From Undaria pinnatifida (Eukaryota; Sar; Phaeophyceae; Laminariales; Alariaceae): a DNA stretch of 64,000 nucleotides. The position numbers and the translations under genes are program-made. Of the stretch, positions 25,401 through 34,302 are shown piece after piece. Within the stretch, counting starts at the first letter, position 1; every line of letters starts with the position of its first letter. Where the stretch lies: assembly GCA_012845835.1 (NCBI GenBank), contig JABAKD010000022.1, forward strand, positions 6,583,542 through 6,647,541, given 5' to 3'. The notes under the pieces were generated by a model. The model ran no database searches, was not told where the DNA came from, and worked only from the letters and a program-made list of their open reading frames with translations.

Positions 25401-28400
25401 ACGGAACCCGAAACGCAAACCGAAACGCAAACTGAAACGCACACCGAAACGCAAACCGAAACGGAAACAGAAACGGAAACCGAAACGGAAACCGAAACGG
25501 AAACCGAAACGGAAACCAAAACGGAGACCGAAACGGAAACCGAAACGGAAACCGAAACGGAAACCGAAACCGAAACGGAAACGGAAACGGAAACGGAAAC
25601 CGAAATGGAAACCGAAACGGAACCCGAAACGGAAACCGAGGCTGAAAGCGAAACGGAAAGGAAAGCGGGAAGAGAAACGGAAAGCGAAACGGCAAGCAAA
25701 ACAGAAAGCGAAACGGAACCTGAAATGGACACCGAAATGCAAACCGAAACGGAAACCGAAACCAAAACCGAAAATGGAACCGAAACCGAAACTAAAATCG
25801 AAACAGAAACGGAAACATAAGCAGAAACGGAAACCGAAGCGGAAGCGCAAACCGAAACGAAAACCGAAACAGAAAACGAATACAAACCGAAATAAAAAAT
25901 AAAACTGAAACCGAAACGAAGCTTGAAAAGTAACTCAAAACAAAAGCCAACGGGATCAGAACTGAAACCAAAGCCGGAACGGAAATGAAAAATGAGTGGG
26001 AAACCGAAATTGAGTCCGCAACGAAAAACAAAACGGCACCAACACCAAAACCGAAACCGAAACTTCAACCCAAACCGAAAATCAAAACAGAATCCGAGAC
26101 CAAATCGAGAACCGAAGCGACAACCAAAATGTAAACTGAGACAAAGTATCGACTTACAACACGATCCTCATACATACGGGTAACGTACGAAAAAACGAAA
26201 GTTACACGGTGTAATAGAGAACGGAAGCAACAATCAAAATGGACACTGAGATAAGGTATCGACTTACAGCACGATCACCATACATTCTGGTAACGTACGA
26301 ATAAACCAAAGTTACACGGTATATGGTATATGGTACGCACCGCATCACTACATTACAACGGCACAGCACAGTAACACGAACGAAATACCAGATAGATGTT
26401 TCGAGGAGCATTCAGCGAGAGGAACGTTCAGCACTAGAATGAGTACTATTACTATTAATAGTACCATCAGAAGTACCCCCCCCCACTTCTACTTACCTAT
26501 CAACCTACCTACCTACCCACATAATGTCTACCTACCCACCTACCTACCTACCTACCTGCCTACCTACCTATCTTCCTACCTACCTATGTAACTAGCTACC
26601 CACCTACCCACCTACCTGCACCATGCGGTAGAAAAGCTCCTGAGTCACCCCCGCCCCACGCTCGACCCACGTCTGCTCCTCCCGGCAACGAAAGAACTGG
26701 GGTGTCTGCAAGATTGCCAGGCGTTCGTCGGCGAAGTAGGGAGTCGTTTCGCGCAGGAACTCCGGCCTTGGGCAAAAGTCGGCGTCGAAGATGACGATAA
26801 TTTCTGCGAAGGTGCGGGCGAATGCGTATCGAAGGTTTCCCGCCTTCTTCAACTCGGGCCGGTTGTTTCTCCGAATATCTGGGGGTGGTTGTAGAAGCGC
26901 GCGTGTGTGCCCGATGAGATTGGGGAAGCGGCGGCAACGAATCAATGAGAAAGCGGCGACAATCAATCAAGGTTCGGTCATTTTTGAGTCGGAGAATTGT
27001 AAGTAATTCTTTAGAGAGTCTTGTTCGTCAGCTTAATTATGTGATATTGCGTGGCCCTTGTTAAAGCGACTGCGCGGTTGTGTCAGATCCGTGTCCCTTC
27101 TCGGGGTCGACACAAACACAGAACAACGTTCACGCCGCCGATCGCATTGAGCGTTACAGCACTGAACCGTACGACAAAACCGATATCGGCCCACTCCCTC
27201 AACTTCCCCCGCCTCCCCCGTTAGCACCAGCCCCTTCTCCCCTACCCCGTCCCTCCCCTCCCCCCCCAAGCTTAAATCTCCTGCCCCAACACCACCCATA
27301 TCCTCCAAGCTCAAATCTCCCCCCTCAACACCACCCATATCCTCCCTCCCCCTGCACCTCTCCCTCCTCTCTACCCCCCCCCCCTGTTACCCAATCCCCT
27401 CGAGCGAAGCAACTACACCCACAGTGAAAACCGTGCAGTCTCGCGAGCTGCCGAACCTCCTCCTTCCCCCCGTCGTCCAACACGTGCACGGTGAAGTTGG
27501 GGTAATCCAGGGCCCCGACGTGCTTCCAGGTATTGTCGAGAAGGTGGGTGGGCTCACAGCACACGGGGAGGTAGACGTCTACCGTCGGGTAGTATCTGTT
27601 TTGTACAGCCTTCCGAAGAGTTTCTTCGTGTTCGTCTGGGTCAAAGTTTTTCCCCCACACGGCAACGCCAAAATCTGGCGACGATGGTTTGCGGGTTGAT
27701 TAATTTGGTTAGTTGGTTTGGTTGGTAGGTAGGTTGGTTAGTTGGTTGGTTGGTTGTTTGGTTGGTTGGTTAGTTGGCTGGTTGGCGGGCGGGCTACACT
27801 GGAGACACGCATGGGAGTTTATGTACAACGCTTTTCCTCCATACGAAAAACACAATATATATACTAGTGCAATGCTGGGGGTGGTTTGTCCCCTAAGCAT
27901 GTGTGAAATTCTCTAAGAGGTTAAAACACACCCCTAAAAAAAGGTAGGTCAACCTTGTGTTGGCGTCAAACAATCGGGATTTTGCCGCAGTGTCCAGCTG
28001 TTTCAGATTATCAAATGATCTGTTCGGTTTTTTTCCATAACAGCAAAAAAAAGGCACACTGTCGAAGAACGATTCAGATGCTCCTACTTGCTCTCATTAT
28101 TGTGTAGATGGCATCAAGCCGTCCAGTTTTGTCACACTGCATCGGTGCCATTTGTCTCTGCGAGGCTCACATGAGAGTAGAAGGTACCCCATCAAAAAGG
28201 TAGTCGGTGCGCCAAACCAGTAGAAATACGGCGCCGCCAAAGCAAAGAGCCACATTCCGGCCGAGAGGGTCGAGAGGGATAAAACGCCCATGGTCACTAG
28301 GAACCCCTTGCCACTCTTGTGGTAGATGACCTTTCTCGAGGATGTTTTGAGGTCGGGGATAGGCAGCGGATCGTTGTTGCCGCGGTTTGGTTCATTGGAA

Positions 28401-31400
28401 AAAAAAACAAAGGCGGCAGTGGGAGGAAGTAAGCAAAACGAAAATATCGGGGGGGGGGGGGGGAATAAAAGACGCAGCACCAAAAACGTAACCGCTCAAG
28501 GAGGGGGGCGAGAGAAAAGTCTATGGTCGAGGATGATCTTGGCAAATAGAGAAGACGCGTGTTGCGTCAGAGGTGCTAAGGTATACCTTTTTTTTGGCTG
28601 AAATGGTTTCTGACTGACTTAAGACACTCCTTGACCCAAAATCGTCGGAAAAACGCGCCATTAATGTTTTCAATGATTCTCGTTGTGTAGCTAGGCCATG
28701 AAGTTTTTCATCCACGATAAAACAGGTATATTTTTTCCCAAATCGGTTTTCGGGTTCAAGAAGGACATGTCTTAAGCTCCCACAATTGAGGAACACCAGA
28801 GAAAAAGTAGTGCACACCTCTATCGTTGCACGCGTCAGAATTTTCTGTTTGCTGAGACATAACGTGCCATGTTTCCTGGTATAGATAAAAAGGCATATTC
28901 GTTCAGGTAACACGCTACGCCAGCCAAGACCGGCAGGTCGGCCACGCAGCGCCCAATTTTACGTCTTGATCGGGAACGACAATTTTGTTGCGGAAAATTT
29001 AGTCTACGAAGTTGGTGTTTTTGAGTTTTCGCCGAAACATCGTCGCAATCGAATCGAATAATTAATATGTCATAATGTTTCGCATAGTTTGTTTGGTTCG
29101 CGCATGCACAGATGTTGCAGGGCCCGTGCCTCCAAAACTTTACGTCGTAATTCGCAGTGGATCACGAGATACGACTTCCTGAAAAATTCCACAGTTCATG
29201 ACTGGCCCAGATCGCTATAAGGTTTCTTATTATGCTTTTTTTCCTCCTCCAAGAATTGCATATACCTTGTTTGGTTCTCTTGGCATGCGGTGTAGTCGGT
29301 TTCTGCTGCGAATCTTGAAAACACCTGTACCAGTATGCTGACTTCCGAATTCCTGTTTATACTTTTCGGCGGATGTACGACTTGCTTCAGGTGCGAGTAT
29401 GATGAACACGTGTACCGCTTTTGGTTTGTATTTTCCCTGGGGTATCCTTCCTCTCCAAGATTGACTGGAGCCTGTCCTGTGCACACTACCTACAACAGAT
29501 CAAATCTCCAAACTCGATGAGCCAGATCTTTAACCCCTTTAGGTCCCCAAAGTTCTCCCTATTCTAAATTCAAGTAAATTTGTAATATAATGGGGGTCCA
29601 GTAGTGAAGGCGTCGAGGGCTGATATGACCCCCTCATGCACTGGACATGCAAGATGTATATATTTTATATAGCGGGTGGGGTTTGTATGGCACGGTTCTT
29701 GCCGACATGTTTGCCGGGTGGGATCCGCATGGTACGAATCTTCTTGTGCACAACACCTCTCTCTTACCGGTAAAAAAACGATGTAGGGCATTTGGGTCGT
29801 TTCTCGTGATGTGTCAGATGTTGTGCGCAGCATCTTATAATGGGAAATAGGGCATATAGACTATGTAGATCTTGGTCTAGATCGTGATCTAGGTCGTGCT
29901 CTACATCGCGATCAGCCCGATGAGTGGAAGAATTGAACGAAAAACACCGCGCCGGTTTAAACTCCGCACCTTCTCTTCATCCGTCGGCGCGCACGGCAGC
30001 ACCAACCCCTGGTCCAAAGCCCCCGCGTTCTCCGCCACGATGTTGCCAAGCATCGACACCGCGCGCGATTCCACCCCCAACATCTGCCGCCAGAGCCTCG
30101 CCCTCACAAAACCCTCGGTGACAAACGCACTAGTACTTCGGGAACGCCTCCTCCTCGTGTCCGACTCCACCCTCACCCCCCTCCTAGCCGCCTCCTCGTC
30201 CGACGCGGGGTCGTATTCGGAGATAGTCGGCGGCATCTTATCCCCGACTTTTGGAGATGCCTTTCCGCGAAGAACACGGCGGCGGCGGTCATCGTTGGCA
30301 GCTGGGGACCAGATTGAATGGCGTGCCCCTTCACCTTCGCCTCCGCCCAGGCCTTCGCTGATCATTGCCAGGGTTGGTGCCCTCGGAACTTCTTGCACAG
30401 AAACGACTACACCGCCGTCAAAGGACACCCGCTTTGACGGGGACGGTCGCGGCAGTTCAACTTTTTCTTCGGTGACGTCGATGACCGAATCTTCGCCAGC
30501 AGCAGCACTACTAGCACTGCCATCACTACCATCGCCACCAACAACACCAGCATTGCCAATACCAGCACCAACGCCATTGCCACCACCAACACCATCATCA
30601 TCACCGCCACCACCACCAACACCAATACCAACGCCATCAACACCAACAACAACGCCGTCACCACCCCCACTGCCATCACCACCAACACCAACAACATCAA
30701 AACCAACCTCACTAATACCACAAGCACCACCACCAACGCCACCACCACCACCATCGCCATCGTCATCGCCATCTCTGCCCTCGCTGTTTCCGCTGGCTTT
30801 GGGTGTTGGCAGTACCAACGGCCCCGCCTCATCCAAATCGAAGGGCGAGGAGAGCTGCGACGGCGGAGAAGACGCCGCCGACAGAGAGTACTTCATTGAA
30901 CCATCCGTGGTACCACCGCTTAGGGGTGTAGCAACGTTGCTCGCGCCACCACCGGGCTGACCCCAACCCCCGCTGACGCTACCACCATCACCGCCGTCGT
31001 CGTCGCTGCTCTCGCTGCCAGTAATTCCGCTCCCTCCAGACGACGACACTGATAGTGGCGCCGCGTGCACCGCCGGTGGCATTGACTGTGGCGTCGACGG
31101 CACAGACAGTGGCATCAAAGACACTGGCAGTGGCGTCGACGGCTGACACTGTGGCATCAAAGACGCTGGCCGTGGCGTCGACGGCTCAGATGGCGGTGTT
31201 GATGTTGGCGTCGTGTCTAGCAGCCGCGAGAGACCGTCCAGCTGCGCGATTAAAAAATCGGCGATGTTTGACCGGTGAGACGAGGAGGACGCTTCATTTT
31301 CTGCAGAACCGGGCAGAGGACCGGGCGACGTCGCATCCTGAGCAACAACAACACCCATGCCCGCCGGAGATCCAACAATGCCCCTTCTGGATGACCTGGA

Positions 31401-31916
31401 TGGATTCGGGGGACTCCGATACGGTCTTGACTGTTCTCCCAACGGGAAACCAATGGGGCTCGTCGATGCGAGGCTGCCATCTGCGGTGGTTGGGCCAGGG
31501 GAGAACGTTGATGGGGATGGCGTGGCGGTTCGGTTAGAGCCGACGGTAGCCGGGGACTGCAGGAGATGGCTGAGAGGGAAGGTCGGCGGCCCCGAGTTGT
31601 TGCTGCTCCTCGAAGAGGAGAGGCTGACCACTTGGGAGAGCTGTTTCAACTGCGCCGCGATGTAGGTCTTTTTCGCTCTCGTCAGTGATGGAGGGCCTTC
31701 CTCGTCGGCCCTGACGTCGTTGTTGTAGGCCGGAGAAGCGATCATGGTGTTTGTGTTGGTGCTGGTGTTGGCGTTGTTGCTGTTATCATCGTTGTCATTG
31801 TAGTTGCTGGCATTTTTGTTGTGGCTGTAGATGGCCGCCTGCGACAAAAACCCATACGGCGCCGCAAAAAGAACCGGTGAGCGTAGTGGACGAGATAGGC
31901 GGCGTTGGCAAAGCAT
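10412..31916 (-). CDS. CESA: Cellulose synthase (GT2), 13-exon gene model
   Basis: This gene would make beta-1,4-glucan from UDP-glucose at a membrane. From 28.3 kb down to 10.4 kb, twelve exons chain with GT-AG borders and compatible phases. They encode two N-terminal membrane segments and the GT-A core with DDG, DAD (FDADFCP), SED and QQYRW motifs. Several C-terminal membrane segments, a basic tail and a TGA at 10412-10414 follow. Exons 2-13 give about 569 residues. A 2-kb disordered open frame upstream could be exon 1. All catalytic motifs are intact and no frame break was seen in the core exons. Introns range from about 120 bp to 5.1 kb. The exon 9/10 junction and the 5' end are uncertain. 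A cellulose-synthase-like enzyme making another beta-glucan is possible. Confidence 0.85.
11247..11336 (-). CDS. CESA: CESA exon 12: cytosolic basic tail
   Basis: A 90-bp exon after GACTTAG. In the phase set by exon 11 it encodes [16 protein letters not shown] and then [10 protein letters not shown], ending at a GTAGGA donor in phase 2. Another frame also reads as a hydrophobic peptide, but it does not fit the phase of exon 11. Confidence 0.55.
11995..12180 (+). repeat. Intronic (CCG)n and CCAACCAA-type repeat
   Basis: A CCG/CCACCG run (about 12000-12028) is followed by degenerate tetramer repeats of the CAACCAAC and CGATCAACC kind. It lies in the intron between exons 11 and 12. Similar CCAA/TTGG tracts occur at 16895-17115 and 27710-27790. 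Confidence 0.8.
12736..12819 (-). CDS. CESA: CESA exon 11: transmembrane segment
   Basis: After GGATGCAG one base completes an Arg codon with exon 10. The frame then reads [20 protein letters not shown] and ends HMSTLL at a GTAGCT donor in phase 2. The hydrophobic helix and the phase continuity on both sides support it. Long G-runs lie just downstream on the genomic plus strand (12670-12708). Confidence 0.65.
13081..13430 (+). repeat. (CAT)n microsatellite in intron 10
   Basis: About 350 bp of imperfect CAT/ATC triplets. All frames on both strands stay open across it (His, Ile/Ser, Met runs), which produces spurious reading frames. Confidence 0.95.
14342..14434 (-). CDS. CESA: CESA exon 10: transmembrane segment
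   Basis: The exon lies between a pyrimidine-rich TTGTTGCAG acceptor (14434), or an alternative CTCTCAG acceptor (start 14421), and a consensus GTAAGG donor. The frame encodes [20 protein letters not shown] and IGGAAW, one membrane helix, ending in phase 2. The 14421 start fits the proposed exon 9 border. Confidence 0.7.
15425..15540 (-). repeat. GGGCA pentamer-type repeat
   Basis: Clusters of GGGCAGGGCA with AAGCCAGG words lie within the intron after exon 9 and may touch its 3' border. Confidence 0.7.
15520..15665 (-). CDS. CESA: CESA exon 9 (3' border uncertain)
   Basis: It starts after ATACCAG with two bases that complete an Ala codon from exon 8 and encodes [18 protein letters not shown] and [20 protein letters not shown]. 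The only usable donors are weak: GTCTTG at 15519 gives phase 0 and fits exon 10 starting at 14421. A GGGCA pentamer repeat fills the sequence just beyond, so an additional small exon may be missed. Confidence 0.6.
15945..16160 (+). repeat. MITE-like repeat M1, copy A
   Basis: Shares with the next copy the order TTTGGGAGCTTAAGACCTCT, GGCCTATTTCCGACGATTTT and CAGAAACCGTTTCAG, ending in ACCTCTGTCGTAGCACGCGTC. It lies in the intron between exons 8 and 9. The left end is degraded. Confidence 0.7.
16198..16466 (+). repeat. MITE-like repeat M1, copy B
   Basis: This ~270-bp copy begins GTGCTACGACAGAGGT and ends ACCTCTATCGTAGCACGCGTC, so its ends are inverted repeats. The interior matches copies at 15945-16160, 21110-21222 (partial) and 28555-28834 (minus). 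There is no coding capacity. It lies about 26 bp inside the intron from the exon 8 donor. Confidence 0.8.
16493..16554 (-). CDS. CESA: CESA exon 8: short linker exon
   Basis: A 62-bp exon after CGTCAG; it completes a Ser codon and encodes [20 protein letters not shown]. The donor GTGTAT leaves phase 1, matching exon 9. A MITE-like copy ends about 25 bp beyond this donor. The phase match on both sides is the main support. Confidence 0.75.
16676..16851 (-). CDS. CESA: CESA exon 7: transmembrane segments
   Basis: After a GTCTCAG acceptor the frame reads [20 protein letters not shown] and a second hydrophobic run ending [15 protein letters not shown]. It then gives VKVIQ and stops at a GTATTA donor in phase 2. 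A membrane pair followed by a basic loop fits the family. Confidence 0.9.
16895..17115 (+). repeat. (TTGG)n tract near the exon 7 acceptor
   Basis: Tandem GGTT tetramers; on the gene strand this is (CCAA)n, ending about 45 bp upstream of the exon 7 acceptor. Long Trp/Leu/Val/Gly or Pro/Thr/Asn/Gln frames across it are artefacts. Confidence 0.95.
17998..18192 (-). CDS. CESA: CESA exon 6: QxxRW motif
   Basis: Sixty-five codons in phase 0, acceptor GAGAAG, donor GTCAGT. It encodes [20 protein letters not shown] and [10 protein letters not shown], the QxxRW signature that binds the nascent glucan. The start of a membrane segment ([13 protein letters not shown]) follows. The extended minus-strand frame upstream is intronic. 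Confidence 0.93.
18970..19065 (+). repeat. Intronic dispersed repeat, paired with 20763-20870
   Basis: The order CTTCACGCCCCGCA, CGACCATGATGGGCGCCAC and TCATGTAGTATGCAT recurs as reverse complement at about 20763-20870, in the same intron, at roughly 80 percent identity by eye. Confidence 0.6.
20763..20870 (-). repeat. Inverted partner of 18970-19065
   Basis: Reverse complement reads TTTTCACGCCCCGCATCC, then GGGCGCCACATCATGTAGAC, matching the plus-strand copy about 1.8 kb away. Confidence 0.6.
21066..21222 (+). repeat. Short tandem duplication and partial M1 copy
   Basis: Two copies of GTATACCGCTTCCTGCCGTCT lie in tandem at about 21074-21115. A partial M1 repeat follows (CTATTTCCGACGGTTTTGGG to TATCGTAGCACGCGTC). 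Both lie in the intron after exon 5. Confidence 0.7.
21391..21540 (-). CDS. CESA: CESA exon 5: catalytic SED motif
   Basis: Fifty codons in phase 0 between a GTGAAAG acceptor and a GTACGT donor. It encodes [15 protein letters not shown] and [10 protein letters not shown], the block carrying the catalytic-base Asp of processive GT2 enzymes. It is separated from exon 4 by a 5.1-kb intron made mostly of satellite DNA. Confidence 0.92.
21950..26140. repeat. Giant GAAAC-type satellite in intron 4
   Basis: About 4.2 kb of hexamer/dodecamer repeats of the type GAAACGGAAACC and GAAACCGAAACG, diverged at the edges and most regular at 24240-25800. One strand is almost free of T and the other almost free of A. 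The unit lacks stop codons in most frames, so spurious reading frames up to about 680 codons appear on both strands (Phe-Arg-Phe-Pro, Val-Ser, Thr-Glu, Lys-Arg-Lys-Pro repeats). It lies wholly between CESA exons 4 and 5. Confidence 0.97.
26480..26615. repeat. (CCTA)n array directly at the exon 4 donor
   Basis: On the gene strand the array reads GTAGGTGGGTAGGTGGG and so on, beginning with the exon 4 donor itself. Many units carry GTAGGT, a good 5' splice-site hexamer. Confidence 0.9.
26616..26878 (-). CDS. CESA: CESA exon 4: DxD motif
   Basis: After a CCCCAG acceptor the exon completes a split Tyr codon. It encodes [19 protein letters not shown] and [12 protein letters not shown], the metal/UDP-binding DxD block, then QTPQFFRC. 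It is exactly 87 codons plus the split base pair and ends CAG at a GTAGGT donor. That donor sits at the head of a long (GTAG)n-type array. Confidence 0.92.
27423..27674 (-). CDS. CESA: CESA exon 3: first catalytic Asp
   Basis: The exon follows a CGCCAG acceptor and completes a Tyr codon split with exon 2. It encodes [19 protein letters not shown], the VDVYLP strand of the GT-A fold, and VHVLDDGG with the UDP-binding Asp pair. The donor GTGGGT leaves phase 1. A (GGTT)n array lies just upstream on the genomic plus strand. Confidence 0.9.
27710..27790 (+). repeat. (GGTT)n tract at the exon 3 acceptor
   Basis: Imperfect GGTT/GGTA tetramers; on the gene strand (AACC)n lies about 40 bp upstream of the CGCCAG acceptor. 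It is the same type as the tracts at 16895-17115 and 11995-12180. Confidence 0.85.
28171..28330 (-). CDS. CESA: CESA exon 2: N-terminal transmembrane pair
   Basis: The exon encodes about 53 residues with two hydrophobic segments ([40 protein letters not shown]). The donor GTGAGC follows at 28170 in phase 1. The acceptor CGAGAAAG at 28331 is a guess: the frame stays open further 5' to 28483 and a strong poly-T tract lies near 28400. Confidence 0.7.
28555..28834 (-). repeat. MITE-like repeat M1, copy C
   Basis: The ends are GACGCGTGTTGCGTCAGAGG and CCTCTATCGTTGCACGCGTC, inverted relative to each other. AGAA flanks both ends and may be a target duplication. The interior is the reverse complement of copy B. 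It lies in the intron between candidate exon 1 and exon 2. Confidence 0.75.
29230..29490 (+). repeat. Dispersed repeat family D1, copy 1
   Basis: Shares GGCATGCGGTGTA, GCTGACTTCCGAAT and TCCCTGGGGTATCCTTCC with 49190-49600. The 3' end (GACTGGAGCCTGTCCTGTGCAC) is the reverse complement of the start of the repeats at 38730 and 44230. It is probably a related element in opposite orientation. Confidence 0.55.
29970..31916 (-). CDS. Candidate exon 1: long disordered N-terminal region
   Basis: One frame stays open for 2 kb. It can start at an ATG at 31916, or after a TTTTTGTCGCAG acceptor at 31837. It encodes Ser/Pro/Asn/Gly-rich sequence with trinucleotide-expanded Gly/Val/Asp runs (encoded at about 30480-30790). 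A more ordered end carries KRVSFDGG and [21 protein letters not shown] donor after PTDEEK at 29970 is in phase 0, compatible with exon 2 of the cellulose synthase gene. It may instead be a separate gene ending at the in-frame stop near 29901. Low-complexity composition weakens the coding call. Confidence 0.45.
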
Positions 31917-32039
31917 GTGTACGTGCGTCCCGCCTTTCTGCGGTCCAAATTCACCGGAAAATTTGTCACACGTGCGGTTCGCACTTTCTCATTCGCAGCA
32001 AGGCATATTGTATTAAAGATTATACTCGTCAGTAACCAT

Positions 32040-32755
32040 CATTGTCGTTGCTCGGCAACACTAAAAGCCATCTGGCATACATTGCGAGTTTTTCTTATAG
32101 CGGACAGCTTTCAGTCTGCTAGTTGCCGTTTATCGATGAAGTATTTAGCAAGCGGAAATCTCAGCGGTAGTATCTTGGATATGTGATACACAGCATTCCA
32201 CAGGCTAAATTATATCCAACACCTGGTACATGTAGTTTTATGTACTCGAATACAGTGAGAGGGACAGCCTCCGGGAACCGGTAGCAAGATAGTAAAGATA
32301 CGATTTATTACTGAAGAAACAATGCAGGCTACATAGGCTCATGATTACGCACCCTGAGATAATAGTTTTTTAATAAAAATGTAGGGTCTCGCATTAGGGT
32401 CTTGCTTTCTGGGGTCGTAGCTTGCTTTGTTTACTTTTGAACTACGAACAGCGGGCACGCGCACCGCCCGAATGTGCGCACACCACATCTCCACCTTTGA
32501 TCACCATCAGCTTCACCTGCTGAGCAAAGCAAATCAATCACTCAACATCGGCTTGGGGTCGCCGACCATCATCTTCTCTTTTCTTTGAAGCTATTCTTCT
32601 ACAGGCTCACCTTTGACCGTGACCTGCGTTTGCCTCTCAAATCACTTAGGCTGTGTCTTTGTAGGGTCATCCGACGGGGATCCTACGCGTACTACAACAG
32701 CTACGAGCTGATACACGCCACCACGTGCCATCTAATATGTAGGAGGTTTACAAGG
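32040..32755. other. No gene recognised
   Basis: Sequence upstream of candidate CESA exon 1. A promoter would be expected here if that exon is first, but I see no distinctive element. Confidence 0.35.
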
Positions 32756-32759
32756 TCAT

Positions 32760-33083
32760 ATCATATTTTTATTTTATTTTTATTTTTCTCACACTTCTAC
32801 TTTTCAGCTTCTGGACAAGCCGTGGTCACAGGTAGGTGTCGTCCCTTCTTCCCCCCAGTTTTTGCCTTCAATTTTTATCGCGCATAGGGTTCAGCAATCC
32901 CACTGCTCGTCGTTTTTCATCGAGTGTTGCTAACCCACGCTCTCGCGCTTTCCGCAAGTCGAGTTGTGCACAAGAAAAAGTCCCAACGAATTTATACGAG
33001 TATGCACTCGGCGGGGCTCGAACTCACGAAACTGACCAATACCAGGCTCGAGGATAACCTGATACGCCACCGGGGCGACCGGC
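32760..33083 (-). repeat. tRNA-derived SINE-like element, copy 2
   Basis: On the minus strand it starts GCCGGTCGCCCCGGTGGCG, carries GAGTTCGAGCCCCGCC (box B) and ends in an A-rich tail (T-rich at 32760-32790 on plus). By eye it is about 85-90 percent identical to copy 1 over most of its length. Confidence 0.65.
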
Positions 33084-33099
33084 AAATTATGTACATACC

Positions 33100-34300
33100 T
33101 GGTATACAGGGTCGTTGCTTGAACATACCAGATACAATCTGACATTGGTGTTGTTATTGCTGATATTCTAACAGTTATCACCTTAATTAAAGAATTACAT
33201 CGCCATACATACCCTAGTCAGTGAGTGGTCACAGGACAGAGTTCGATAAATTTAGGGTCGACCCACAACTTTGCAAGCTGCGTGATATACCGGCCGCTTG
33301 TTTTTGACAGATGTATGTATGTGTGAGGGTGAGTGATGAGTGAGTAGTGAGTGACTGTGACATCGAGTACGCCGTCGAAAACCCATCTTGGGAAGTTGCG
33401 TGTAGTACATATACTTCGATAGGGTGTGCTATATACCGATAGTAGTACTGATCGTGTACGTGTCGTGCATTTTGAACAATTTCCTGATACGTTTTTCCTG
33501 GTACTGAGTCGGCGCATGCTCGCTCGAACGTTCAAGTGGAAATGATACAGTGAAACGGTGCCCGCCGTTAAGAAAAGCTATTTTGGCGTCCAGGCTCAAA
33601 GGTTTATTTTGTGTCTCGTCACCAGCTACGGTTCTTAAACGATTGGTGGTTTTTCCTGTCAAATCTCGGCTCAAACTCAACTAAACTTTTCATTTTCAGG
33701 GTTTTTTTGCTTTTAGTCTTTATCACGTACCGCAAAAACATACCTTTCGTTGGCGTTGTGCAGCGGAACACAACATATATTTAAACTCAATGGAAACGAA
33801 ACATGTGTGACATGCAGGTGGGTCGGGCCTCGCTTTGGTGGGGGAGCTCTCTTGGGCTCCCCAGATTTCCAGAACTTCCTGGAAATGCTTACGTATGAAT
33901 GATCGACGCTGAAGATTATGCTGCACCTTGTCGGAAGACGCAACATATATATAGTAATACAGTAGTAGGCTGAATGAAGCTGTCAACCGCTATAACAGCC
34001 TGAGAGCCTAAAGCAAAAAAACAACAACAATATTTACGGCGGTGTAATACTGCTAAATGGTTGGTAACTTTTGGCGTGTCATGTTCCGTGCCACGCTCCA
34101 GCGCTACTTCGCTTCCGAAATTGGGTGGGAGTTGATCACTGATGTTTATTTGTATCTTTGTTTTCTATCTACCAGGTAGGAGGTTGCTTGTGTAACGGAT
34201 GGACGTGTCCGCGTGTGTGGCGGGGTGGATCTGCTACCTACCGGCGACCGCGTAACCGATAGGCCTACGTACGATGCACTCAGCAAAGCAGCTATATATA
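33100..34300. other. No gene recognised
   Basis: Short open frames on the minus strand show no recognisable domain. No repeat family was identified. Confidence 0.35.
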
Positions 34301-34302
34301 AT

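Noticed and set aside
24020-26068. A 682-codon minus-strand open frame (Phe-Arg-Phe-Pro and Val-Ser repeats) and long plus-strand Thr-Glu and Lys-Arg frames
   Set aside because: All frames of the GAAAC satellite stay open because the repeat unit lacks stop codons. The region lies between two CESA exons and no splice signals delimit it.
29896-30960. A 354-codon plus-strand Pro/Ser/Thr-rich frame
   Set aside because: It is antisense to the longer minus-strand frame, lies mostly over triplet repeats, and has no start context or domain.
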